36,164 bases of DNA from an uncultured Ruminococcus sp. (lineage in GTDB: Bacteria; Bacillota; Clostridia; Oscillospirales; Ruminococcaceae): contig CASEVP010000017.1 of NCBI GenBank assembly GCA_949291345.1, positions 1 to 36,164 of the forward strand, in the 5' to 3' direction. Both the position numbers and the translations under genes were made by a program. Of the stretch, positions 7,281-16,168 are shown in pieces; position 1 is the first letter of the stretch, and the number at the start of each line of letters is the position of its first letter. The notes beneath the pieces are model-generated. The model did not search any database. It was not told the origin of the DNA and was given only the letters and a program-made list of their open reading frames with translations.

Positions 7281-8261
7281 ATGAGAGAAACATTTACTGC
7301 AAAAAGCATTGAAGAAGCAAAACAGGCAGCCGTTGAAAAATTTGGGGTATCTGCTGATAAAATCGTATTTCGGGTATTAGAGGAGCCGAAGAAGAATCTT
7401 TTTGGAAAAATTAAGCGGGAAGCAGTAGTAGAAGCGATGTTTGAATTAGAAGAAACTGCTGCTCCGATGCAGACAACGGAGTCGATACAGGAAGAGAATG
7501 CACCAGTTGAAATAGAGACGGTACAGCCATCGGCAGAGGCAGAAACATTGGAAGAACAATCGGAAAATCATGCAGTCAGCATTGAATCGGAGCCGATAAA
7601 GATGATTTTGACGGAGGAAGAATTGTCTCCGAATCTGATTGCAGCAAAGCAGTATATTGTGGAGATCTATCGTGCAATGGGTATTGCGGTAACTGTCGAA
7701 GTAATGCGTACTGAAAATAGTATTCGCATGGAACTGCACAGCGAAACCAAGAGCGGTACCATTATCGGACGGCGCGGTGAAACTTTGGATTCTATTCAAT
7801 ATTTGGCGTCTATTATTGTCAACAAGGGAGAAGGCGAATATTGCAGACTTTTGTTGGACAGCAATGGATACCGGGAAAAACGGAAAAAAACACTGGAACA
7901 GTTGGCAGATAAAATTGCGCGTTCTGTCTTGCGGACAGGACGGTCAACGACACTGGAACCGATGAATCCCTATGAGAGGCGTATTATTCACAGCCGTATC
8001 TCGGAAATTGAAGGGGTTTCATCCCGCAGCATTGGAGAAGATCCGTATCGGAAGGTTGTAATTTCATCCAATGCAAGCAAGCGAGGCGTCGCAAAAGGCG
8101 GCAAAGGAAACCGCGGCAAGCGTCCGTATCGGGAACGGCAGCCGGAAGAATTCAAGCGCAGCAATATGGATTCTATGAAGACCAGCTTTGAACGCGATTA
8201 TAAAAAGCCGAAGCCGGAGGATGAGCTCCATACCGGATTGTACGGTAAGATCGAATTTTGA
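7281..8261 (+). CDS. jag: RNA-binding protein KhpB/EloR (Jag), Jag_N-KH-R3H
   Basis: Jag/KhpB is a cytosolic RNA-binding protein that with KhpA influences cell elongation and division. Domains in order: Jag_N (residues 1-55, RETFTAKSIEEAKQ through VFRVLEEPKKNLFGKIK), an acidic Glu-rich linker (60-110), a KH domain with GRRGETLDSIQYL (about 160-172), and R3H with the pattern NPYERRIIHSRI (about 230-241). A basic Lys/Arg/Gly-rich tail follows, which is longer than in many homologues. AGGAAGGG lies about 13-20 bases before ATG 7281. The 170-base gap after yidC shows no clear terminator or promoter, so it is probably co-transcribed. Confidence 0.94.
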   Translation: MRETFTAKSIEEAKQAAVEKFGVSADKIVFRVLEEPKKNLFGKIKREAVVEAMFELEETAAPMQTTESIQEENAPVEIETVQPSAEAETLEEQSENHAVSIESEPIKMILTEEELSPNLIAAKQYIVEIYRAMGIAVTVEVMRTENSIRMELHSETKSGTIIGRRGETLDSIQYLASIIVNKGEGEYCRLLLDSNGYREKRKKTLEQLADKIARSVLRTGRSTTLEPMNPYERRIIHSRISEIEGVSSRSIGEDPYRKVVISSNASKRGVAKGGKGNRGKRPYRERQPEEFKRSNMDSMKTSFERDYKKPKPEDELHTGLYGKIEF

Positions 8262-8304
8262 TTGCCGCAGCAGATGCGACATATCATCATATCGAAAATA
8301 AGGG

Positions 8305-8336
8305 AAAACGGGCTGTTATTCTGCAGCCCGTTTTTT
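8305..8336 (+). terminator. Rho-independent terminator after jag
   Basis: CGGGCTG (8309-8315) and CAGCCCG (8324-8330) form a 7-bp GC-rich stem with an 8-base loop, flanked by AAAA and TTTTTT (8331-8336). It lies only 40 bases before mnmE, and I see no promoter between them, so it is probably a partial terminator that lowers mnmE expression. Confidence 0.87.
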
Positions 8337-8376
8337 GGAATATTGGAGAAAAACGAGATAGGAGGAAAATGCACTT

Positions 8377-9738
8377 ATGCAGACCATTGCAGCAATTGCT
8401 ACACCACATGCGGCAGGTGGCATATCTGTTATCCGCATTTCAGGGGACAGGGCACTGGAGATTGCCGGAGCCGTGTTCCAGTCGGTTTCCGGCAAAGCTC
8501 CCTCGATGATGGAAGGGTATACTTGTACATATGGACGGTTTTACGATGGGGAACAGACGCTTGATGATGGTATACTGACTGTGTTTCGCGCGCCTAGGAG
8601 TTATACAGGCGAAGATGTGGCGGAGCTTTCCTGTCACGGGGGAATTTATGTTACGGGACAGATTTTAGATGCTGTGTATCGTGCCGGTGCTGTGCCGGCG
8701 GAGCCGGGTGAATTTACCAAACGTGCGTTTTTAGCTGGAAAGATGACGCTAACACAGGCAGAGGCAGTGATGGACGTGATCGGTGCTGCCGGAAAGCGTG
8801 AACTCCAGTTTGCACATGCGCAGCAGGAAGGCGCACTGCACCGTCGAGTGCAGCAAATTTCGGGTGCAATTGTGTCGGCACTCGGTGATCTGGCGGCATG
8901 GGCAGATTATCCGGAGGAAGAGATACCAGCAGTGACGCCGGACAGTCTCCGAAAAGCACTTGTGCCTATTGTAGAAAAACTGGATCAAACGCTATCTACC
9001 TATGATTACGGCAGAATCCTGCAATCGGGAGTTTCCGCAGTGATCGTGGGAAAACCCAATGTGGGAAAGTCGACGCTGTTCAATTTGCTTTCAGGCAGTG
9101 CCAGAAGTATTGTGACAGAAATTGCCGGTACTACACGAGATGTGGTTGAAGAACAAATACGGCTGGGAAATGTGACGCTTCGTTTATCAGATACGGCAGG
9201 ATTACGGGAAACATCCGATGTGATAGAACAGATGGGTGTAAAAATTGCCGAACAACGGCTCCAGGACGCCGATCTGATTTTGGCAGTATTTGATACGACA
9301 CGACCGCTGGATCAGGATGATCTGCGAATGCTGGAACAGTTGCCGGAAAAGCCGGTGATTGCTATTGTAAATAAGTCAGACCAGTTGTCACAACTGGATA
9401 TTGGCATGCTGCAAAGCCGGTTTGAACGAATAATATGTATGGCGGCAAAGGATGGAAGCGGGCTGGAAGAATTACAGAAAGCGGTTGAAGAACGGTTTTA
9501 TCAGGCAGATGTGACGCCGGAACTGGGAATTGTAGCAAATGCACGGCAAAAGCAGTGTCTAGAAACGGCAAAAATACAGCTAGTACAGGCGTTGGATGCG
9601 CTGAATGCTGGTGAATTGCTGGATGCGGTGACGGTACTGCTGGAAGAGGCAGCAGATGCCTTGCTGACGCTCTCAGGAGAACGGGTATCTGAGGCTGTGG
9701 TAAATGATGTATTCTCACGGTTCTGTGTGGGAAAATAA
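8377..9738 (+). CDS. mnmE: tRNA uridine-5-carboxymethylaminomethyl modification GTPase MnmE
   Basis: MnmE with MnmG installs the cmnm5 group on the wobble uridine of several tRNAs, using methylene-tetrahydrofolate. The 453-residue product has the N-terminal folate-binding domain (MQTIAAIATPHAAGGISVIR onward), a helical domain, a GTPase with G1 GKPNVGKS (225-232), G2 GTTRD, G3 DTAGLRE and G4 NKSD, and the C-terminal FCVGK, the FC(I/V)GK ending required for activity. AGGAGG lies 11-14 bases before ATG 8377. mnmG follows within 31 bases. Confidence 0.97.
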   Translation: MQTIAAIATPHAAGGISVIRISGDRALEIAGAVFQSVSGKAPSMMEGYTCTYGRFYDGEQTLDDGILTVFRAPRSYTGEDVAELSCHGGIYVTGQILDAVYRAGAVPAEPGEFTKRAFLAGKMTLTQAEAVMDVIGAAGKRELQFAHAQQEGALHRRVQQISGAIVSALGDLAAWADYPEEEIPAVTPDSLRKALVPIVEKLDQTLSTYDYGRILQSGVSAVIVGKPNVGKSTLFNLLSGSARSIVTEIAGTTRDVVEEQIRLGNVTLRLSDTAGLRETSDVIEQMGVKIAEQRLQDADLILAVFDTTRPLDQDDLRMLEQLPEKPVIAIVNKSDQLSQLDIGMLQSRFERIICMAAKDGSGLEELQKAVEERFYQADVTPELGIVANARQKQCLETAKIQLVQALDALNAGELLDAVTVLLEEAADALLTLSGERVSEAVVNDVFSRFCVGK

Positions 9739-9768
9739 TGGATGCAAAGAGTAGAGAGGTTGAAGAAC

Positions 9769-11661
9769 ATGTATCACATGGGAACATATGAAGTTGCTGT
9801 CATAGGTGCCGGACATGCCGGTGTTGAGGCAGCACTGGCGGCGGCAAGATTGGGATGCCGGACGGTGCTGTTTACCATTTCGTTGGATCAGATTGCCAAT
9901 ATGCCTTGTAATCCATCGATTGGAGGTACTGCAAAAGGTCATCTGGTACGGGAAATTGATGCGCTGGGCGGAGAAATGGGAAAAGCGGCAGACAAATGTT
10001 TTTTGCAAAGCCGGATGCTAAACCGGGGAAAGGGACCGGCTGTTCACAGTCTTCGCGTGCAGGCAGACAGGGTACAGTATCACAATTATATGAAACATGT
10101 GTGCGAGATGACAGAGAATTTGGAAGTAAAGCAGGCAGAAATTGCTGAAATTCAGGTTCAGGATGGAAGTGTCTGCGGTGTTGTAACAGCATTGGGGGCT
10201 CAGTATGATGTACAGACAGTGATCGTTGCTACAGGTACCTATCTGAATGGCAGAATCCATGTAGGACAGGTTTCCTATGAGAGCGGTCCGGATGCGGCAC
10301 TGCCCAGCCGCGCGCTTGGAAAAAATCTAGAGAACTTGGGACTGCGAATGCGTCGGTTTAAGACAGGAACACCCTGTCGGGTTCATCGACGGAGCATTGA
10401 TTTTGACGCTATGGAGCGACAGGATGGAGACAGAGAGATTGTACCATTTTCTTTCGGTACGGATCCGTCAAAGTTGCATAATCAGGTTTCTTGTTATATT
10501 ACATACACCAATGCGGAGACACATCGGATCATACGGGCAAATCTGCACCGTTCACCATTATTCTCCGGTCAAATCGAAGGAATCGGTCCCAGATATTGTC
10601 CGTCCATCGAGACAAAGATTGTGCGGTTTGCAGACAAGCCGCGTCATCAGCTTTTTGTAGAACCTATGGGCATGGAAACAGAGGAATATTATTTGCAGGG
10701 TATGTCCTCATCATTGCCGGAAGATGTCCAGCTGGCTTTTTTAAGAACAATACGAGGGCTGGAACATGTTGAGATTATGCGGCCGGCGTATGCCATTGAG
10801 TATGATTGTGTGGATCCGACAGAACTGCGTGCGACGCTCGAATGTAAGAAGATCAAAGGACTCTATGGTGCAGGGCAGTTTAACGGCAGTTCAGGTTACG
10901 AGGAGGCAGCGGCACAGGGATTAGTTGCCGGTATCAATGCGGCGCTTTCGGTGCAGAAAAAACCTGCCTTTTTGCTGGACAGAGCTTCCTCATATATTGG
11001 TACGCTGGTGGATGATCTAGTGACAAAAGGGTGTGAGGATCCATATCGTATGATGACATCCCGCAGTGAATATCGTCTGATTTTGCGTCAGGACAACGCA
11101 GACCAGCGTCTGATGCCGCTGGGACACCAGTTAGGGTTGGTGTCGGATGCACGGTATCGCCGGATGACAGAGAAATATGAAGAGGTAGCAAAGGAGCGAA
11201 AACGGGTTGAAAAGACCAATCTTGCCCCCTCTCCGGCACTCAATAATTTTTTAACCCAAAAGGGAACAACCCCTATTTCCACTGGATGTAAAGTGGCAGA
11301 CCTAATTCGGCGGCCGCAGCTCAGCTATCAGAGCATAGCCCCGTTTGATGAGAACAGACCTAAGCTGGATTTGCTGATTGGGGAACAGGTGGAAATCCAG
11401 ATAAAATATGACGGCTATATTGAAAAGCAGATGGCACAGATTGAACGTATGCGTAAGCTGGAAAATTTGCATCTTCCAGAGAATCTGGACTATACAACTG
11501 TGCGTGGTCTGCGTTTGGAGGCTGCGGAAAAGCTTAATGCCCATCGCCCGCAAAATCTGGGACAGGCAAGCCGGATTTCGGGTGTATCACCGGCAGATAT
11601 ATCTGTTTTAATGGTATGGAAAACGTTACAGAAGGAGACGTCCAAAAATGGTGACATTTGA
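9769..11661 (+). CDS. mnmG: tRNA uridine-5-carboxymethylaminomethyl modification enzyme MnmG (GidA)
   Basis: MnmG is the FAD/NADH-dependent partner of MnmE. Family hallmarks are the Rossmann motif [19 protein letters not shown], the FAD-linked [22 protein letters not shown], and [15 protein letters not shown] chose ATG 9769 (MYHMGTYEV, 630 residues) because AGAGAGG lies 9 bases upstream and the length matches the family; ATG 9742 would add nine residues and lacks a good site. The 3' end overlaps rsmG by 14 bases, indicating coupled translation. Confidence 0.96.
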   Translation: MYHMGTYEVAVIGAGHAGVEAALAAARLGCRTVLFTISLDQIANMPCNPSIGGTAKGHLVREIDALGGEMGKAADKCFLQSRMLNRGKGPAVHSLRVQADRVQYHNYMKHVCEMTENLEVKQAEIAEIQVQDGSVCGVVTALGAQYDVQTVIVATGTYLNGRIHVGQVSYESGPDAALPSRALGKNLENLGLRMRRFKTGTPCRVHRRSIDFDAMERQDGDREIVPFSFGTDPSKLHNQVSCYITYTNAETHRIIRANLHRSPLFSGQIEGIGPRYCPSIETKIVRFADKPRHQLFVEPMGMETEEYYLQGMSSSLPEDVQLAFLRTIRGLEHVEIMRPAYAIEYDCVDPTELRATLECKKIKGLYGAGQFNGSSGYEEAAAQGLVAGINAALSVQKKPAFLLDRASSYIGTLVDDLVTKGCEDPYRMMTSRSEYRLILRQDNADQRLMPLGHQLGLVSDARYRRMTEKYEEVAKERKRVEKTNLAPSPALNNFLTQKGTTPISTGCKVADLIRRPQLSYQSIAPFDENRPKLDLLIGEQVEIQIKYDGYIEKQMAQIERMRKLENLHLPENLDYTTVRGLRLEAAEKLNAHRPQNLGQASRISGVSPADISVLMVWKTLQKETSKNGDI

Positions 11662-12358
11662 ACAGGCAAAGACATATATGACATCACATGGTATGATATT
11701 GACGCAAAGTCTGTACCGACAATTGCAGTGTTATCTGGAAAAGCTGACGCAGACGAATCAGTATATGAATCTGACTGCTATTACTGAGCCGTCTGAGGTG
11801 TGGATGAAGCATTTTCTGGATAGTGCAATGCTGCTGCAAAAGGTACCGTTGGCGCTTGGAGCATCGGTTGTCGATGTCGGAACAGGAGCTGGGTTTCCCG
11901 GAATGGTGCTTGCGATTCTTCGTCCGGATTTACAGATACTGCTGCTGGATACATTGCAAAAACGAGTGCAGTTTTTAGAGGAAACGGCGGCTTTGCTCGG
12001 ACTTAACGGGGTTCGTTGTCTGCATGCCAGAGCAGAGGAAGCAGGAAAAAATGCTGCCTATCGGGAACAATTTGATCTTGCTACGGCAAGAGCAGTGGCA
12101 TCCATGCCCGTTCTGACGGAATATTGTATGCCGTTTGTAAAGCCGGGCGGGTTGTTTGCTGCTATGAAAGGTCCAGCTGAATCGGCAGAGGATGCAAGGG
12201 CAGCAGCAGAAGTTATGGGAGGCGATATCCCTACAGAAATATGTTATACACTGGAAGGTGTGGGAGAACGCAAGCTCATTTGTATTCGAAAGCATACGGC
12301 AACACCGGAAAAATATCCTCGAAGGAGTGATAAAATCCGAAAAGAACCGATTCATTAA
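11648..12358 (+). CDS. rsmG: 16S rRNA (guanine-527 N7)-methyltransferase RsmG (GidB)
   Basis: RsmG methylates G527 in the 530 loop of 16S rRNA; loss of function is associated with low-level streptomycin resistance in several bacteria. The 236-residue protein carries the SAM-binding motif [17 protein letters not shown] near residue 75-91 and the upstream [13 protein letters not shown] motifs typical of the family. It starts inside mnmG, with AAGGAG about 11 bases upstream. It is the last gene of the plus-strand block, followed by a 15-bp-stem terminator. Confidence 0.96.
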   Translation: MVTFEQAKTYMTSHGMILTQSLYRQLQCYLEKLTQTNQYMNLTAITEPSEVWMKHFLDSAMLLQKVPLALGASVVDVGTGAGFPGMVLAILRPDLQILLLDTLQKRVQFLEETAALLGLNGVRCLHARAEEAGKNAAYREQFDLATARAVASMPVLTEYCMPFVKPGGLFAAMKGPAESAEDARAAAEVMGGDIPTEICYTLEGVGERKLICIRKHTATPEKYPRRSDKIRKEPIH

Positions 12359-12442
12359 ATTGGCAGATTTTCTTCAGTCCATTGTAAAAATAACAAAAGT
12401 GGTTTTTCAACATTTTCAACAATGCAAAAATAAGAAAAAAAC

Positions 12443-12478
12443 AAATTCCTCGAAAATGACGTATTTTCGAGGAATTTT
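12443..12478 (+). terminator. Rho-independent terminator after rsmG
   Basis: Perfect 15-bp arms AAATTCCTCGAAAAT (12443-12457) and ATTTTCGAGGAATTT (12463-12477) with loop GACGT, preceded by an A-run and followed by T. The stem is A/T rich at its ends, so it could also serve the opposite strand. Confidence 0.85.
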
Positions 12479-12494
12479 CTATTTGGTGGAAAAA

Positions 12495-12534
12495 ATTGTT
12501 TTCCACAATGCGTTTATTCATTGTGGAAAACAAT
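12495..12534. repeat. Inverted pair of oriC-type 9-mers outside oriC
   Basis: ATTGTTTTCCACAATG (12495-12510) and CATTGTGGAAAACAAT (12519-12534) are perfect 16-base inverted repeats separated by 8 bases. Each contains one TTTTCCACA, at 12499-12507 and 12522-12530 in opposite orientation. The element lies between the rsmG terminator and the serS terminator, so it is not needed to end either transcript. A DnaA-binding role is inferred from identity with the oriC boxes 9.7 kb away; a plain hairpin is the alternative. Confidence 0.6.
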
Positions 12535-12539
12535 AAATT

Positions 12540-12579
12540 AAAAAAATCCGCCGTGCAGCAGGATTTGGTGTACGGCGGA
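12540..12579 (-). terminator. Rho-independent terminator of serS
   Basis: On the minus strand the arms TCCGCCGT (12579-12572, 12554-12547 as complement) form an 8-bp GC-rich stem with a 17-base loop, then a run of Ts (12546-12540). It lies 25 bases after the serS stop. Confidence 0.85.
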
Positions 12580-12603
12580 AAATGATTTGATTTTTACAGG
12601 TAG

Positions 12604-13884
12604 TTATGGACGAATGCAGTCGGTGAACATATATCGCTGTAAGGGTTCCGGAATTCGTACAGAACCATCTGCATTAAGGTTGTTTTCCAAAAAGGCAATC
12701 AGCATACGAGGCGGTGCCACAACCGTATTATTCAACGTGTGAGCAAAGTATTTGTTGCCTTTTTTGTCTTTGACACGAATGCCGAGACGTCTTGCCTGTG
12801 CGTCACCTAAATTGGAACAGCTTCCCACTTCAAAATATTTTTGCTGACGGGGAGACCATGCCTCTACGTCCAGACTTTTTACCTTTAAATCAGCCAGATC
12901 TCCGGAACAGCATTCCAGCGTACGAACGGGAATATCCAGACTGCGGAAGAATTCTACGGTGTAGGTATACATTTTTTCAAACCATTCCATACTTTCCTTT
13001 GGTTCGCAAACAACAATCATTTCCTGTTTTTCAAACTGATGGATACGGTATACGCCTCTTTCTTCAATTCCGTGCGCACCCACTTCTTTTCGGAAACATG
13101 GCGAGTAGCTGGTCAGTGTCTGAGGCAGATCCTCTTCTGGCAGAATGGTATCGATGAATTTACCGATCATGGAGTGTTCACTGGTACCGATCAGGTAGAG
13201 ATCTTCCCCTTCGATTTTATACATCATACCTTCCATTTCGGCAAAACTCATTACACCTGTTACAACGTTGCTTCGAATCATGAAAGGAGGAATATAATAG
13301 GTAAATCCTTTTCCGATCATAAAATCCCTTGCATATGCCAAGATGGAAGAATGCAGTCTTGCAATATCGCCGCATAAATAATAAAATCCATTTCCGCTGG
13401 TATCTCTTGCGGAATCAATATCAATGCCATGGAGTTTTTCCATAATATCAACATGATAAGGTACTTCAAAATCCGGAACAACCGGCTCACCAAACCGTTC
13501 CAACTCCACATTTTCGGAATCGTTCATGCCGATAGGCACGGATTCGTCAATAAAATTGGGGATTACCAGCATGATTTCCCGGATTCTTGCAGAAAGGGTA
13601 TCTTCCTGTTTTTCCAGATCATCTAGCTGCTGACCAATCGTACCGACTTCTGCCTTGATTTGCTCTGCTTTTTCGGTTTCACCCTTGCCGATGTACATGC
13701 CGATTTTCTTACTGAGCGATTTGCGTTTGCTGCGCAGTTCATCGCCTTTTGCCTTTGCCTCACGAAACTGCTTGTCCAGTTCGACTACTTCGTCTACCAG
13801 TGGCAGTTTTTCATCTTGAAATTTTTTGAGAATATTATCCTTAACCTTCTCCGGGTCGTTTCGGATCCATTTGATATCGATCAT
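12604..13884 (-). CDS. serS: Seryl-tRNA synthetase
   Basis: Class II synthetase that charges tRNA-Ser. The 426-residue product has the long N-terminal coiled-coil arm (residues about 25-100, rich in Lys/Glu, for example REAKAKGDELRSKRKSLSKK) that recognises the tRNA-Ser variable arm, and the catalytic core with motif 2 FRKEVGAHGIEERGVYRIHQ and the C-terminal motif 3 region RMLIAFLENN. AGAAAGG lies 8 bases before ATG 13884. No T-box leader is visible in the 143 bases upstream. It follows parB in the same direction and may be partly co-transcribed with parAB. Confidence 0.97.
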   Translation of the reverse strand: MIDIKWIRNDPEKVKDNILKKFQDEKLPLVDEVVELDKQFREAKAKGDELRSKRKSLSKKIGMYIGKGETEKAEQIKAEVGTIGQQLDDLEKQEDTLSARIREIMLVIPNFIDESVPIGMNDSENVELERFGEPVVPDFEVPYHVDIMEKLHGIDIDSARDTSGNGFYYLCGDIARLHSSILAYARDFMIGKGFTYYIPPFMIRSNVVTGVMSFAEMEGMMYKIEGEDLYLIGTSEHSMIGKFIDTILPEEDLPQTLTSYSPCFRKEVGAHGIEERGVYRIHQFEKQEMIVVCEPKESMEWFEKMYTYTVEFFRSLDIPVRTLECCSGDLADLKVKSLDVEAWSPRQQKYFEVGSCSNLGDAQARRLGIRVKDKKGNKYFAHTLNNTVVAPPRMLIAFLENNLNADGSVRIPEPLQRYMFTDCIRP

Positions 13885-13967
13885 GTTTTTGTATCCTTTC
13901 TATTTTTAATTTCAAAAATGCAGACCGTCTGTTATTTCTGCTTTCGTTGTCACTTTCCTATCTAAAA

Positions 13968-13985
13968 CAAAAATTGCTGCGCAAT
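13968..13985 (-). terminator. Possible weak terminator after parB
   Basis: On the minus strand ATTGC (13985-13981) and GCAAT (13977-13973) form a 5-bp stem with a 3-base loop followed by TTTTTG. The stem is short, so termination would be partial at best. Confidence 0.3.
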
Positions 13986-14027
13986 CTGCGCATTCGAATT
14001 GTGCGGTATTGCCCTAAGCATTTCTGT

Positions 14028-14864
14028 TTATTCGCCTGTTAGTTTGTGAGCAAGGGTAGATAAATCCTCCTTGTCATAAAATTCCAGATGCAGCGTTCCT
14101 TTTTGTTTGCCGGTTGTTACTGTAACACGCCTTCCAAGTTTGCTTTCGAGACTCAGTGCAATTTCTGTATAAAAACTGTCTTCCAAAACCGGTGTTTGTG
14201 TCTTTGCAGGTTTTGCTGCATTGGCAGCAATTTTTTCCACTGCACGCACCGTCAATTTGCCTTGAGCAGCTTTTTTTGCCGTTTCTTCCAGCAGTGCTTC
14301 ATCAGATATTCCCAGTAGCGCTCTGGCGTGACCGGCACTAATATCCCCTTGTTCTACCAGCTTTTTGGCGTGCTGCGGTAATTTTAGAAGCCGCAGGGCA
14401 TTGGCAACAGCACTGCGGCTTTTTCCCACGTGTTTTGCCACTTCTTCTTGCGTCATGCTGCATTTTTCCATTAGCTGTGCATAACCGTTTGCCTCTTCCA
14501 TCGGATTTAGATTTTCCCGCTGTAAGTTTTCAATTAGCGCAATTGCCATGGTTTCTTCGTCAGATAGATCCCGTATCACGACTGGAACCTCATCCATACC
14601 AAGCATTCTTGCTGCGCGCCACCGGCGTTCACCGGCGACAATTTGATAATTCAACCCTAGAGGACGTACCAGTATCGGCTGAATCATGCCATATTGCTGG
14701 ATAGAATCTGCCAGTGCCTGAATGGAGGCATCGTCAAATTGTTTTCGGGGCTGATCCCGATTGGGTTCCAGTTCAGAAATGCGAAGCGTTTTTTTCACTT
14801 GTACATCTGCCGCATTTTCATCATAGAGAAATTCCAGCCCACTGCCCAGTCCGCCGATCGTCAT
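14028..14864 (-). CDS. parB: Chromosome partitioning protein ParB (Spo0J)
   Basis: ParB is the CTP-dependent clamp that loads at parS, spreads, and recruits SMC near the origin. The 278-residue product has the N-terminal ParA-interaction stretch, the CTP-binding core with GERRWRAAR (about 77-85) and IENLQRENLNPMEEA, then the helix-turn-helix MTQEEVAKHVGKSRSAVANALRLL that binds parS, and a C-terminal dimer domain. The N-terminal MTIGGLGSGLEFLY corresponds to the usual GLGRGL-type start. The start overlaps the parA stop as ATGA, so the two are translated together. Confidence 0.95.
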   Translation of the reverse strand: MTIGGLGSGLEFLYDENAADVQVKKTLRISELEPNRDQPRKQFDDASIQALADSIQQYGMIQPILVRPLGLNYQIVAGERRWRAARMLGMDEVPVVIRDLSDEETMAIALIENLQRENLNPMEEANGYAQLMEKCSMTQEEVAKHVGKSRSAVANALRLLKLPQHAKKLVEQGDISAGHARALLGISDEALLEETAKKAAQGKLTVRAVEKIAANAAKPAKTQTPVLEDSFYTEIALSLESKLGRRVTVTTGKQKGTLHLEFYDKEDLSTLAHKLTGE

Positions 14865-15682
14865 TTGTTTTCACGCTCCTTTTTTTTGCCAAAGGAAAGC
14901 AGTTTTCGCTTTTTCTCCGGCGGCTTTTCTCCCAGAATTTCCAGCCCCAGCTGCATATATGCTTCTGCGCCCTTAGAAAGATTATCATAGTACATCACAG
15001 GTTTTCCGTGACTGGGTGCTTCTGAAAGGCGCACATTTCTCGGAATTTTCGTTTGATATACTTTTCCGGGAAAATATTTTTCCACTTCCTGTTCTACCTG
15101 TCTGGATACATTGAGACGAGGATCAAACATGACAAACAGGATGCCGCCGATATCGAGATTGGGATTATAATTGCTTCGCACAACTTTAATCGTATTGGTC
15201 AGCTGTGAAAGTCCTTCGAGGGCATAAAATTCTGCTAACATGGGAATGAGAAGCAGATCTGCGGCTACCAGTCCATTTATCGTTAAAAGTCCCAACGCAG
15301 GCGGACAGTCAATCAGAATAAAGTCATAGTCTAGCTTTACTGTAAGAATCTGCATTTTCAGGCGATTCATGCGGTTATCCATACTGGATAGTTCTAGTTC
15401 TGCTCCGGCCAGCGTATTTTTTGCCGGAAGCAGACTGACATTTTCAAAGTCTGTTCGTACAATTGCGTCTTGTATGCTGCATTTTCCCACCAGCACTTCA
15501 TAGGAGCACGCAGACAGCTTTTTTTTCTTAATTCCAAGCCCGGTAGTCGTGTTGCCCTGCGGATCGATATCCACACAGAGCACTCGTTTTCCTCGGGAGC
15601 CGAGATATGCGCCTAGATTGACAGCAGTTGTTGATTTTCCTACGCCGCCCTTTTGGTTGGCAATTGCATAAACCGTACTCAC
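14861..15682 (-). CDS. parA: Chromosome partitioning ATPase ParA (Soj)
   Basis: ParA/Soj is a deviant-Walker-A ATPase that binds DNA and is stimulated by ParB; in Firmicutes it also modulates DnaA. Motif KGGVGKST (residues 9-16 or so) is the deviant Walker A, followed by DIDPQGNTTTGLG and the Walker B segment FILIDCPPALG. I chose GTG 15682, preceded by AAAGGAAG at a normal distance; ATG 15706 and ATG 15751 lack ribosome binding sites and would add 8-23 residues unlike the family. The C-terminus carries an unusual Lys/Glu-rich tail of about 20 residues. Confidence 0.95.
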   Translation of the reverse strand: MSTVYAIANQKGGVGKSTTAVNLGAYLGSRGKRVLCVDIDPQGNTTTGLGIKKKKLSACSYEVLVGKCSIQDAIVRTDFENVSLLPAKNTLAGAELELSSMDNRMNRLKMQILTVKLDYDFILIDCPPALGLLTINGLVAADLLLIPMLAEFYALEGLSQLTNTIKVVRSNYNPNLDIGGILFVMFDPRLNVSRQVEQEVEKYFPGKVYQTKIPRNVRLSEAPSHGKPVMYYDNLSKGAEAYMQLGLEILGEKPPEKKRKLLSFGKKKERENK

Positions 15683-15791
15683 GCATTTCTTCCTTTCTTT
15701 TTCCATGCAGGAATGGTTTCTAATGGCAGCGCCGCATAAAATACAGAGCATTTTATCTTGCGATTCATCTCATTTGCGGCGGTACTACTCT

Positions 15792-15820
15792 ATTATATCA
15801 TGATTTTAGGGGGTTGTAAA
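15792..15820 (-). promoter_or_regulatory. parA-parB promoter
   Basis: On the minus strand -35 TTTACA (15820-15815) and -10 TATAAT (15797-15792) are separated by 17 bases. The start would be near 15785, about 100 bases before the parA GTG. The parS site sits 40 bases upstream of the -35. Confidence 0.85.
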
Positions 15821-15859
15821 GGTTTCACAGGGAGATTTTCAAGAAATCCTCCGAAAAAA

Positions 15860-15875
15860 TGTTTCACATGAAACA
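15860..15875 (+). promoter_or_regulatory. parS: parS site (ParB binding)
   Basis: TGTTTCACATGAAACA differs from the Firmicute consensus TGTTTCACGTGAAACA at one central base. CCGAA and TTCGG flank it symmetrically. It is the only strong match I saw in the window; a partial GTTTCACAG lies at 15822. Confidence 0.85.
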
Positions 15876-15880
15876 TTCGG

Positions 15881-15916
15881 AAGAAAAAGCGCCCTTGTTT
15901 TGTAAAAACAAGGGCG
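15881..15916 (-). terminator. Rho-independent terminator of noc
   Basis: Arms CGCCCTTGTTTT and AAAACAAGGGCG (15890-15901 and 15905-15916) form a 12-bp stem with a 3-base loop, followed on the minus strand by CTTTTTCTTCC. It ends the noc transcript 250 bases after the noc stop and isolates it from parAB. The 250 bases between hold no gene I can support. Confidence 0.8.
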
Positions 15917-16168
15917 AAGAAAAAACAAAGTTACATTTTAGAATCTGTCTTCATGAAAGATATGTGCAAATTGTGAAGCATCATGAGTTTGCTGCTGAAG
16001 AAATAACGATTCTCGGCGGGCTGTTACCCGGCAAAAATCTCTGACGCAGTCTATAGTGTGCATGAAAAAAATTGCCAAAAAGTGCGCATGTGAAAGACAG
16101 GTTCTTACTAAAAGAAATGAATACAGGAAATAAGAATGAAAAAGAAAAAAATAGTCCATGATTGACAA

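Noticed and set aside
13885-14027. T-box leader for serS
   Set aside because: The gap is only 143 bases and lacks the conserved T-box sequence and an antiterminator/terminator pair.
15819-15832. Second parS near GGTTTCACAG
   Set aside because: Only one half of the palindrome is present.
15859-16044. 61-residue plus-strand frame starting in parS
   Set aside because: It runs through parS and the noc terminator hairpin and has no ribosome binding site.
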